From: Lactobacillus ultunensis DSM 16047
GTDB lineage: Bacteria; Bacillota; Bacilli; Lactobacillales; Lactobacillaceae
Length of the DNA stretch: 64,000 bases
Assembly (NCBI RefSeq): GCF_001436305.1
Contig: NZ_AZFO01000006.1
Span: 1 to 64,000 of the forward strand
Direction of reading: 5' to 3'
Shown here: positions 24,382 through 31,164 of the stretch, in pieces
How the letters are laid out: every line of letters starts with the position of its first letter
Position numbering within the stretch: the stretch's first letter is position 1
The notes under the pieces: generated by a model
Told to the model about the DNA's origin: nothing
Database searches by the model: none
Seen by the model: the letters and a program-made list of their open reading frames with translations, nothing else
Made by a program: the position numbers and the translations under genes

Positions 24382-25887
24382 ATGAAGGAAAAAACACGAA
24401 CCGTTTTATTTTGGTTCATTCTCATTCAGCCATTCTTGGACTTGTATTGGTTCTACAACGGCAAACTAGCCGATGTATTGCCATTTACTTTGCCAACAAT
24501 CATTAGAATTCTGGCTGTTTTTGTCATTTTTTGCATGTTCTTCAGTCAAAAACAAAATTGGCAAAAACTAGGCCAAGAAAAATGGCTAATCGTTTACTTA
24601 GCATTGTTGATCGTCTATTCGATTCTGCATTTAATCCACGTAAAAAACTTTAACAGCATTAATCCAACGGATTACGGCTATTCAACTGTAAGTGAAATTT
24701 TTTACCTGATTAGAATGCTGCTGCCACTGCTCGTAATCTTTTTTACTAACGAATTGGATTTCACCAGAAATGAATTTAGGCACGTTATCGAAGGAATTAG
24801 CGGACTTTTTTCATTCACGATTATCATTAGCAATCTCTTCGTTATTTCGCTGAGAAGTTACGAGACAGGCTTCATTAGCGCTAATATTTTCGAATGGTTC
24901 TTCAATCCAAATATCGGCTATTCGCACATGGCATCTAAAGGCTTTTTCAATTTTGCCAATATGGTTTCAGCTGTACTGTTCATGTTAGTGCCGCTAATGC
25001 TTTACTTCATGTTCAGCCACTTTAATTGGAAGACTATCACGCTAAATGTTGTACAGGCGCTAGCCATGATTGAACTAGGTACCAAAGTTGCGCTAATCGG
25101 TTTAATTGGTGGGATCATCGTCGGCATTTTGCTTTATGTTTTCCACCTCTTCATCATCAAAGACGTGAAGAAAAATGGTAAAGCAATTATCGTTGCCTTG
25201 CTTATCGAAGCGGGCACGATGGCAATCATCCCCTTTGGACCAGCCATTCAACGCTACAACTATGAAAAATACTTGGCTCAACAATCAGACAATAGTTTGA
25301 CCCAGGTTAAAAAAGAATTGGCCGACGGGCTTAAAAAATACCCTAGCGGCAAGAAGCGTAAAGAGTTTTTAACTAACTTTATTGGCGAACACTATCAAGA
25401 CTACGCTTTGAATAGAAAGTTTGTGATGACGAGTTATCCATATAAGTACGACCCGGAGTTTTGGCTCAAGATTATGAACGAGCCGGGAACTGCTAGAATG
25501 GAAAACCGCCGCGTTGAGAAGGCGATGCTGGATCAGGTAGTTATGACTAACAACAATAAGCTAGATAAGGTCTTCGGTATCTCCTACACTAGAGAGACGA
25601 ATATCTTCAACCTGGAACGTGATTTTACAAGTCAGGTTTACTCATTGGGCTGGCTAGGGATGATACTCTTTATCGGTCCATATGTAGTGATCATGCTATA
25701 TGCATTGCTTAAATGGTTGAAAGAGAAAGAAAAGAGAACCTACCTGATAAGTTCAATGCTTCTGTCGATTGCCTTCATGCTGTTTGCAGCGTTTTTATCA
25801 GGCAATGTAATGGACTTTTTGACTGCAAGTTTTATCCTCGCTTTCGTCGAAGGCAGCTTGCTTCATGAAATAAAAAAAGAAGATTAA
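24382..25887 (+). CDS. O-antigen ligase/polymerase-like membrane protein
   Basis: A 501-residue protein with about 11-12 hydrophobic segments. The N-terminal Gln-Pro-Phe-Leu-Asp-Leu, a Gly-Thr-Lys-Val-Ala-Leu-Ile-Gly helix near residue 235, and a large extracellular loop (about residues 295-425) rich in Lys, Tyr and Glu fit the O-antigen ligase family widespread in lactobacilli. Such proteins transfer or polymerise lipid-linked glycans. It stands alone, 7 kb from the eps operon, with its own terminators on both sides. The ATG at 24382 has an AGGGAG site; upstream in-frame codons overlap the previous terminator. Its polymer substrate is unknown. Confidence 0.75.
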   Translation: MKEKTRTVLFWFILIQPFLDLYWFYNGKLADVLPFTLPTIIRILAVFVIFCMFFSQKQNWQKLGQEKWLIVYLALLIVYSILHLIHVKNFNSINPTDYGYSTVSEIFYLIRMLLPLLVIFFTNELDFTRNEFRHVIEGISGLFSFTIIISNLFVISLRSYETGFISANIFEWFFNPNIGYSHMASKGFFNFANMVSAVLFMLVPLMLYFMFSHFNWKTITLNVVQALAMIELGTKVALIGLIGGIIVGILLYVFHLFIIKDVKKNGKAIIVALLIEAGTMAIIPFGPAIQRYNYEKYLAQQSDNSLTQVKKELADGLKKYPSGKKRKEFLTNFIGEHYQDYALNRKFVMTSYPYKYDPEFWLKIMNEPGTARMENRRVEKAMLDQVVMTNNNKLDKVFGISYTRETNIFNLERDFTSQVYSLGWLGMILFIGPYVVIMLYALLKWLKEKEKRTYLISSMLLSIAFMLFAAFLSGNVMDFLTASFILAFVEGSLLHEIKKED

Positions 25888-25891
25888 ATTA

Positions 25892-25930
25892 AAAGATCAG
25901 CGTAATTTTCATACGCTGATCTTTTTTACT
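25892..25930. terminator. Bidirectional terminator
   Basis: Perfect 13-bp stem AAAGATCAGCGTA/TACGCTGATCTTT with a seven-base loop and T-run, between convergent genes. Confidence 0.85.
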
Positions 25931-26126
25931 TCTCTGGTACAGTATGATCTATCTGGCAACTGTCTAGATAATCATCAATACCATTTTTAAAGTCTCGCTT
26001 CAGCTCTTTTACAGTTGCACCTTCGTAAGAAATAATTGTATTTTTTAAACCTAATACATGACCAATCAAAAAGTCATCTTCGGTTTCAATCGTGCCGTAA
26101 TAGCCTTTGTAGGACAGTACTCCCAT
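25926..26126 (-). CDS. HicB-like antitoxin domain protein
   Basis: A 66-residue protein with the HicB RNase-H-like core: Tyr-Lys-Gly-Tyr-Tyr-Gly-Thr-Ile-Glu near the start, Gly-His-Val-Leu-Gly-Leu, Ile-Ser-Tyr-Glu-Gly, and Phe-Lys-Asn-Gly-Ile-Asp-Asp-Tyr-Leu. I chose ATG 26126 with GAGGTG five bases upstream over ATG 26138. HicB normally neutralises the mRNA interferase HicA and often has a C-terminal DNA-binding part, absent here. No hicA-like frame is seen on either side, so it is an orphan or a solitary HicB. Confidence 0.65.
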   Translation of the reverse strand: MGVLSYKGYYGTIETEDDFLIGHVLGLKNTIISYEGATVKELKRDFKNGIDDYLDSCQIDHTVPEK

Positions 26127-26138
26127 GAAACACCTCAA

Positions 26139-26759
26139 TTACTTCTGTTTAATAAAGCTCTGGTCCGGAACACGAATCAAATAATACCGCGTTGCCAAAT
26201 GACCCGCGTGCATCCCTATTCCATTCGCCAAATTCTGCTTATACTCGGCCGTATAAATCGCTACATAAGCACGCTGATACTTCTTATCCATCTCCGTCAA
26301 TTCCTTCTTAACATATGGAATCTTCTCCGCATTCACGTCTAAAGCGGTGTTGCCATACGCAATCGAAGCATAATTGCTTGAAGTGGTAATCTTGCTTCCT
26401 GCCCGATAAAAAGTATAAGTTTGTGACCCATACTTTTTCTTAGCAGAATCAATCGTCACGTAGCTCGAATTTCCCGAACCCGTTCTCATAATCAGTGGCT
26501 CATACTTCACACTTGAAGTTATGCGGTTAGCATCTTCCAAATCAGGATTATCCATAAATGTTTGATTAAACATCCAACCAGCCGCAACCAGTAATACTAC
26601 AACTTCTACTACATTGACCAAAAAGTTTGGCCAGGTAAAATGCTTATGTTTTTTAATAATCATCTTAATCCGCCGTTGACGGATGTTTTGGACGATAAAG
26701 ACTAAATAAAGAATGATGGCAACCCAAATCAGGATCCCAATAATATTCCAGCTAAACAT
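26139..26759 (-). CDS. Membrane protein of the LVIS_2131 type (function unknown)
   Basis: A 206-residue protein with two N-terminal membrane segments (about residues 6-24 and 48-64) and an extracellular domain of 140 residues that is rich in Tyr, Lys and Ser. It resembles a Lactobacillales-only family of unknown function that I recall as LVIS_2131. No catalytic motif is evident. The HicB-like gene starts 12 bases past its stop and is probably co-transcribed. Confidence 0.55.
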   Translation of the reverse strand: MFSWNIIGILIWVAIILYLVFIVQNIRQRRIKMIIKKHKHFTWPNFLVNVVEVVVLLVAAGWMFNQTFMDNPDLEDANRITSSVKYEPLIMRTGSGNSSYVTIDSAKKKYGSQTYTFYRAGSKITTSSNYASIAYGNTALDVNAEKIPYVKKELTEMDKKYQRAYVAIYTAEYKQNLANGIGMHAGHLATRYYLIRVPDQSFIKQK

Positions 26760-26885
26760 GTGTGTCGTCCTCCTTGCCTTTAATTATAGGGGAATTTTTT
26801 TCAAATTTGAATAGCTTAAATATTGAATACTTTGCTCTGAGGTGAGAAGATATACCTTGGTACATTAGATTTATTAGGGAAAAAT

Positions 26886-27332
26886 ATGGTAGCAATAGCA
26901 TTTTATTCAATCACTGGGCAAACCAAGCGTTTTATTGATAAAACCAGGTTAAAGGCCCACCAGATCAGCGATGCTAACCCTAAGTATGATATGGGGGAAC
27001 ACTATATTCTTGTAGTGCCTGCATATCAGGACTTTATGATGGATTCCGTCGTTGATTTTTTAACGTATAAAGACAATAAGAAGAATATTATAGGAATTAT
27101 TGGTTGTGGCAACCGAAACTTCAACGACCTTTTCGCTCAAACTGCAAAAAAGATCGCAGCAACGCTGAAAATTCCCATTTTGTATTTGTTGGAATTCAGT
27201 GGTACCGACCAAGATGTCAGAAATGTTCGTAAGATCGTCCATGATCTTTCCGCAGGTCAGAGCACTAAGAAGGTACAAAAACCTAAGGAATTACGTGGAA
27301 ATATCAGCTTTTTGAGTGATTTTAGAGATTAA
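26886..27332 (+). CDS. nrdI: NrdI-like flavodoxin
   Basis: A 148-residue NrdI-type flavodoxin. It has Phe-Tyr-Ser-Ile-Thr-Gly-Gln-Thr-Lys-Arg-Phe near the start (FMN phosphate loop), Val-Val-Pro-Ala-Tyr in the middle and the highly conserved Gly-Asn-Arg-Asn-Phe near residue 80, then Glu-Phe-Ser-Gly-Thr and Asp-Val-Arg-Asn-Val-Arg. NrdI supplies the oxidant that activates the class Ib ribonucleotide reductase small subunit. The glycine stretch after Pro-Ser-Tyr of usual NrdI is replaced by Gln-Asp-Phe-Met. The nrdF-like gene follows two bases after the stop, so the two are translationally linked. No nrdE or nrdH is nearby. Confidence 0.85.
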   Translation: MVAIAFYSITGQTKRFIDKTRLKAHQISDANPKYDMGEHYILVVPAYQDFMMDSVVDFLTYKDNKKNIIGIIGCGNRNFNDLFAQTAKKIAATLKIPILYLLEFSGTDQDVRNVRKIVHDLSAGQSTKKVQKPKELRGNISFLSDFRD

Positions 27333-27334
27333 AT

Positions 27335-28271
27335 ATGACTAAAAAATATTACGAAGCAATAAACTGGAACGACATGGAAGACCGAGTCGATAGATCCGCT
27401 TGGGCGCGGCTAAACGATATTATATGGGAACCGCGACACGTTCCAGTAAAAGAAGACCAAAAAGAATTTTTAAAATTGGATAAGCCAAAGCAAACCGCAG
27501 TATTGCGTGCCTTTGGCTCATTAGCACTCGCTTCTGGTTTGCAAATGCGAATTGGCCTTGATCAAATCAAGCAAGACGCAATTACGCCGGAAGAGTCCGC
27601 TGTTTTGAATGCCCTGCAATATTTGGAATCAATCGCCAATAAAGGTTACAGCTATGTCATCCACGAATTGGGGATTGATGATGATGTCCAAGAAACCTTT
27701 GATTGGGCAAACAACAACTATTATTTACAAAGGAAGATTCACATTTTAAATAAGATTTACCAAAGTGGGGATGCATTGCAAAAGAAGGCAGCAGATGTAG
27801 TTTTAGAAACTGCTCTCTACCACGCTGATTTCTACGCACCACTCCTTCTTTTCGGTGAAGGTAAAATGGTAAGAACCGCCGAAATCGTAAAATTGGCATT
27901 GCGTGGTACGTCCTTTAGCGGAATTTATCCTGGATATAAGTTCCGTCTAGGCTTCCAAAAGCTTGGTAAAGAAGAAAAGTCCAAATTAAAGAAGTGGATT
28001 GATAACCTCTTCAGTAAGTTGGTTACTATTGAAGAAAAGCATATTGAAGCTATGTATAAAGATACTGGCTGGATCGATGACGCTAAGCACTATCTTTACT
28101 ACAGCACGAACAAAGCCTACTTGAACTTAGGCCTTCCCAGCTAAATATCCTGATACGTCTGACACAATTAATCCTGTCCTTGAAAAAGGCGTTATCAAGA
28201 GTGCTGTGTTTGAAGACTTCTTCTTCTACACCAACAATCATTCACTTACTAAATTTAAAGAAATTAAATAG
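27335..28271 (+). pseudogene. nrdF: NrdF-like protein that has lost four metal ligands; frameshifted near the 3' end
   Basis: The frame from 27335 encodes 269 residues and stops at 28144; a one-base insertion in CCC at 28136-28138 cuts off about 40 more residues that continue to 28271 in the next frame. The fold matches NrdF throughout. Compared by eye with E. coli NrdF the numbering is identical: radical Tyr105, Glu98 and Glu158 are kept, but Asp67 is Ser, His101 is Ala, Glu192 is Thr and His195 is Ser. A normal di-manganese or di-iron site cannot form. The restored C-terminus ends in Phe-Lys-Glu-Ile-Lys without the acidic aromatic tail that docks onto NrdE. It pairs with nrdI only. Either a decayed or a repurposed small subunit. 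Confidence 0.85.
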
Positions 28272-28283
28272 TTCAAAAGAAAA

Positions 28284-28318
28284 AGTCTGCTGAAATTTTT
28301 TCAGCAGGCTTTATTTTT
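28284..28318 (+). terminator. Terminator of nrdI-nrdF
   Basis: Stem AGTCTGCTGAAA/TTTCAGCAGGCT and a T-rich tail, 13 bases after the original nrdF stop at 28271; its position supports 28271 as the ancestral gene end. Confidence 0.8.
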
Positions 28319-28325
28319 TACTTAA

Positions 28326-28862
28326 CTACTTCTTTTTACTTGTCGTTTTCTTTTTCTTAGTAGCAGGCTTCTTTGTAGTCTTCGCAGCTTTCTTTTCAGG
28401 TTTCTTGTATTCGCGAATCGTAGTTAGCTTTTCAATAATAGCATCAACCAGCTTATCGACGATTGCAGCACTATCTTTTTCAATCTCATCTTCTGTAGCT
28501 AATTGATCAATTCTAAAACCTGATACATTAACATATTCTGAACGCGTTTCAAAATAAACGTTCAAGTCATATTCTTGCCCTTCTTCGAAAAAATTGGCAA
28601 TCTTCTTATAATTGGCATAAGGCAAGTTGATAATATTAGTCTCTAAGGCAAAAGTAGCTGGACGTTGACCAGTTACAGCCAGTTGGGTTTGCACCAAAGA
28701 ATTATGCTTGAAAGCTGCTACAACTTCCTTCACCATCTTTTCTGCATATGGTTTAATTTTGCTCTTAGATTTACTGATATCGGCGTATTTCACTGTTTCA
28801 AGATCTTGAATGTAATCTTGATTCTCAATTTTATCGTTTAAATCCTTTAAATTAATCTTCAA
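28326..28862 (-). CDS. Hypothetical protein with Lys-rich C-terminus
   Basis: A protein of 178 residues with no membrane segment. The first 145 residues are a mixed alpha/beta region with Tyr-Phe-Glu-Thr-Arg and Phe-Arg-Ile-Asp-Gln; the last 30 are a Lys/Thr/Ala tail like those of histone-like proteins. The likely start is TTG 28862, with AAAGGA nine bases upstream; TTG 28871 lies directly on that site. No family recognised. It could bind nucleic acid through its tail. Confidence 0.6.
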   Translation of the reverse strand: MKINLKDLNDKIENQDYIQDLETVKYADISKSKSKIKPYAEKMVKEVVAAFKHNSLVQTQLAVTGQRPATFALETNIINLPYANYKKIANFFEEGQEYDLNVYFETRSEYVNVSGFRIDQLATEDEIEKDSAAIVDKLVDAIIEKLTTIREYKKPEKKAAKTTKKPATKKKKTTSKKK

Positions 28863-28979
28863 AATAAACAATCCTTTTTGTTAATCTACATACAAACATA
28901 CTACAAAAAAATTTTTTGTCACTTTTTTTGAGAATAATATATTGTTATTTTTCTACCTGCTTTTGTTAGAATAAGCATT

Positions 28980-29693
28980 ATGAAAACGAGAAAATTTAAT
29001 TTAAAATATTTATTTTGGCCCATTCCATTAGCAATAATTTTTATTATAGGGTCAATTTACCTTTTAAACAAAAACGAAATCGATGAACAAATTGATTGGA
29101 TGACCATGAAAGATGAGCAAAAACTAAATGTACCCCTGGAAAATCAATTGCCGGATTTACCAAACGGCTGTGAGGTAACTAGTTTGTCCATGCTCATGAA
29201 TTACTATGGCATCAAAGTCAGCAAAAATGAATTAGCCGAAAATATTCAACACGTTGATTCTTTTACCGATAATGGCAAATATCGTGGCAATCCTAATCAG
29301 GGCTTTGTCGGGCATATGTCTGTCGCTAATGCCGGCTGGTGCGTCTACAGCGCGCCGCTTTACAATGTCGCACGGAAATATACCAACCATATTCAAAACA
29401 TCTCAGGCAGCATTTTTTTGGACTTGCTTAAGCGAGTCTCTGATGGTCATCCCGTCATGATCATCACTACCACCACTTTTAGTCGCGTAAACAATATGCA
29501 GACATGGGAAACCAACAGCGGCAAAGTCAGAGTAACGCCATCTTCACACGCTTGCGTAATCACCGGCTATAGTAAGAAAAAAGGGATTGTCTATGTAAAC
29601 AATCCTTACGGCAGAAAAAATCAAGCAGTCAATTGGCATCACCTTGAAGAAAGTTATGATCAACAAGGCCGCCAAGCTTTATATATCAAATAA
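28980..29693 (+). CDS. C39-like cysteine peptidase family protein, membrane anchored
   Basis: A 237-residue protein with one N-terminal membrane segment (about residues 12-29), the rest outside. The papain-like core of the Peptidase_C39_2 group is clear: Leu-Pro-Asn-Gly-Cys-Glu-Val-Thr-Ser-Leu with the catalytic Cys near residue 63, Ser-Ser-His-Ala-Cys-Val-Ile-Thr-Gly with the catalytic His near 193, and Asn-Asn-Pro-Tyr-Gly with the Asn. Common in lactobacilli as a cell-surface protein of unknown substrate. No ABC exporter is adjacent, so a bacteriocin-leader role is not indicated. Confidence 0.8.
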   Translation: MKTRKFNLKYLFWPIPLAIIFIIGSIYLLNKNEIDEQIDWMTMKDEQKLNVPLENQLPDLPNGCEVTSLSMLMNYYGIKVSKNELAENIQHVDSFTDNGKYRGNPNQGFVGHMSVANAGWCVYSAPLYNVARKYTNHIQNISGSIFLDLLKRVSDGHPVMIITTTTFSRVNNMQTWETNSGKVRVTPSSHACVITGYSKKKGIVYVNNPYGRKNQAVNWHHLEESYDQQGRQALYIK

Positions 29694-29700
29694 TACAAAA

Positions 29701-29736
29701 AAAGACCAAGCTCTATTCAAAGCTTGGTCTTTCTTA
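29701..29736 (+). terminator. Terminator of the C39-like gene
   Basis: Perfect 12-bp stem AAAGACCAAGCT/AGCTTGGTCTTT, eight-base loop, T-rich end. Confidence 0.85.
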
Positions 29737-29777
29737 ATCAAGGCACATGCAAAAGCATATGTGGGCATGCAAACTGT

Positions 29778-29885
29778 TCACATCAGTGTGCCCAACATCA
29801 GCACTTCCCGTGCCTGCCACTTAAGGCGGATGTCCTCTATCTCATAAATATACGCATCTCGCGTTCATTAATCGACTCGTCAATT
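29778..29885 (-). pseudogene. Possible remnant of an unidentified coding sequence
   Basis: On the minus strand one frame reads Ile-Asp-Glu-Ser-Ile-Asn-Glu-Arg-Glu-Met-Arg-Ile and, after a one-base shift, another reads Glu-Ile-Glu-Asp-Ile-Arg-Leu-Lys-Trp-Gln-Ala-Arg-Glu-Val-Leu-Met-Leu-Gly. The two join smoothly into a helical, charged protein end. I do not recognise the family. It lies just downstream of the exporter genes. The region also holds some short inverted repeats, so coding origin is uncertain. Confidence 0.3.
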
Positions 29886-29895
29886 AAGTACTGTA

Positions 29896-30381
29896 CTATT
29901 TTTTTCGTCGCATGTAAAGTCTCAGCTTGCGCAAATGGCGATATTTTAATTTGTAAAAAGCTTCCGTGCACATTGTTGAAAGCAAGAACCCCAGTCCAAT
30001 GGCACCAGTGACGATGGCTACTCGTAAAATCAGCTCTTGTCCTTGAGTATAATTGCCAACAACTAGTGCGCGAACAGCCTGATAAGCGGGCATCCCCGGC
30101 ACCAACGGTACCAACGCTGGAATGTTAAAAACAGTTACCGGACATTTCTTTATTCGTGCAAAGAACAGACCCAAAATACCAATGAAAAATGCCCCCAGCA
30201 GGTTGGAAACCATCCGTCCCATCCCTGCTCTAAAGCAAAACCAATAAGTCATCCAGCCAACCATACCGCTAACTCCAGACAAATTTAAAGCTCGGTGCGG
30301 CACGTTAATCGTCAATGCAAAACCAACTGAAGCGATATACGAAAAGGCAACGTTAATGATAATTTCTAACCAAAATGGCAT
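29896..30381 (-). CDS. ThrE-type threonine/serine exporter, small subunit (DUF3815)
   Basis: A 161-residue membrane protein with four to five segments, of the ThrE_2/DUF3815 group: Pro-His-Arg-Ala-Leu near residue 28, Gly-Trp-Met-Thr-Tyr-Trp, and Ile-Pro-Ala-Leu-Val-Pro-Leu-Val-Pro-Gly near residue 90. It is the short half of a split ThrE exporter; the long half (DUF1212) is two bases upstream. Together they are predicted to export threonine, serine or small peptides by a secondary mechanism. Confidence 0.85.
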   Translation of the reverse strand: MPFWLEIIINVAFSYIASVGFALTINVPHRALNLSGVSGMVGWMTYWFCFRAGMGRMVSNLLGAFFIGILGLFFARIKKCPVTVFNIPALVPLVPGMPAYQAVRALVVGNYTQGQELILRVAIVTGAIGLGFLLSTMCTEAFYKLKYRHLRKLRLYMRRKK

Positions 30382-30383
30382 TT

Positions 30384-31154
30384 TTAGGCCCCCATGAACT
30401 TCAAAACTAGGGCGACGCCACCGCCTAATGCCAAAGCACTTAGCGTAGCCTCACACATTCTAACGATGCCTGATAACAAATCACCCATGAACAAATCACG
30501 CAAGGCGTTGGTCAATGCAAGTCCTGGTACCAAAGTCATCAAGGCCCCTACCAAAATATGGTCAATGATCATTTTGGGATCAAGATAATTTAAAAATACT
30601 GCTAAAAGTCCCATCACCATGGCGGCAACTAATTCTGATAAAAAGCGGACTTTAGTGTATTCTTTAAACTCGCAGTATGCCCAAAAGCCAACAGCCCCAA
30701 CAAAAGCTGCCCCCGGAAAATCAACCCAATCATAGTTATCCATGAACAGCACCATTAAGGTGGCACTCAAAACGCCCGCACCAACTACTTGTAGCCACAT
30801 AGGAAAGGATGGAGCATTAGCAACTTTAATAATGCGTTCGCGTAGTTCAGGCAGATCAATCTTTTTAGCCGCAAATTCACGCGATAACTCATTAACTCGA
30901 TCTACCAACTCCAAATTGATATTCCGATCACGAATCTGCTTCATCTGCGACAGATCTCCGCCATCCAAACTCATAAAGACACAAGTTGGCGTCGCAAAAA
31001 CACGCGGATCATCAATCCCAGCGTTACGCGCGATTCGGAGCATCGTATCTTCAACTCGATACATTTCACTGCCGCCTTCAATCATAAGACGACCTGCAGT
31101 TAAACAAATATCCAAAACTTCTTGATAAAATTGGGCGGTTTGCTTATTGGACAT
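30384..31154 (-). CDS. ThrE-type threonine/serine exporter, large subunit (DUF1212)
   Basis: A 256-residue protein. The cytoplasmic N-terminal half (to about 120) has Ile-Glu-Gly-Gly-Ser-Glu-Met-Tyr-Arg-Val-Glu-Asp-Thr, a hallmark of DUF1212. The C-terminal half has five membrane segments with Leu-Val-Pro-Gly-Leu-Ala-Leu-Thr-Asn-Ala and Gly-Asp-Leu-Leu-Ser-Gly. Works with the small subunit encoded directly downstream. The ABC-F gene lies 10 bases upstream on the same strand, so one transcript from 32.7 kb may cover all three. Confidence 0.87.
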   Translation of the reverse strand: MSNKQTAQFYQEVLDICLTAGRLMIEGGSEMYRVEDTMLRIARNAGIDDPRVFATPTCVFMSLDGGDLSQMKQIRDRNINLELVDRVNELSREFAAKKIDLPELRERIIKVANAPSFPMWLQVVGAGVLSATLMVLFMDNYDWVDFPGAAFVGAVGFWAYCEFKEYTKVRFLSELVAAMVMGLLAVFLNYLDPKMIIDHILVGALMTLVPGLALTNALRDLFMGDLLSGIVRMCEATLSALALGGGVALVLKFMGA

Positions 31155-31164
31155 AATGTTAGCC

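Noticed and set aside
27335-28144. NrdF-like gene as a metal-free class Ie (VPK/QSK) small subunit
   Set aside because: Class Ie proteins replace three glutamates and keep the histidines; here Glu98 and Glu158 remain and both histidines are lost, so it is a different pattern.
29736-29895. A structured RNA or riboswitch in the gap after the C39-like gene
   Set aside because: A few short stems can be drawn, but no known riboswitch core is visible and one strand looks like decayed coding sequence.
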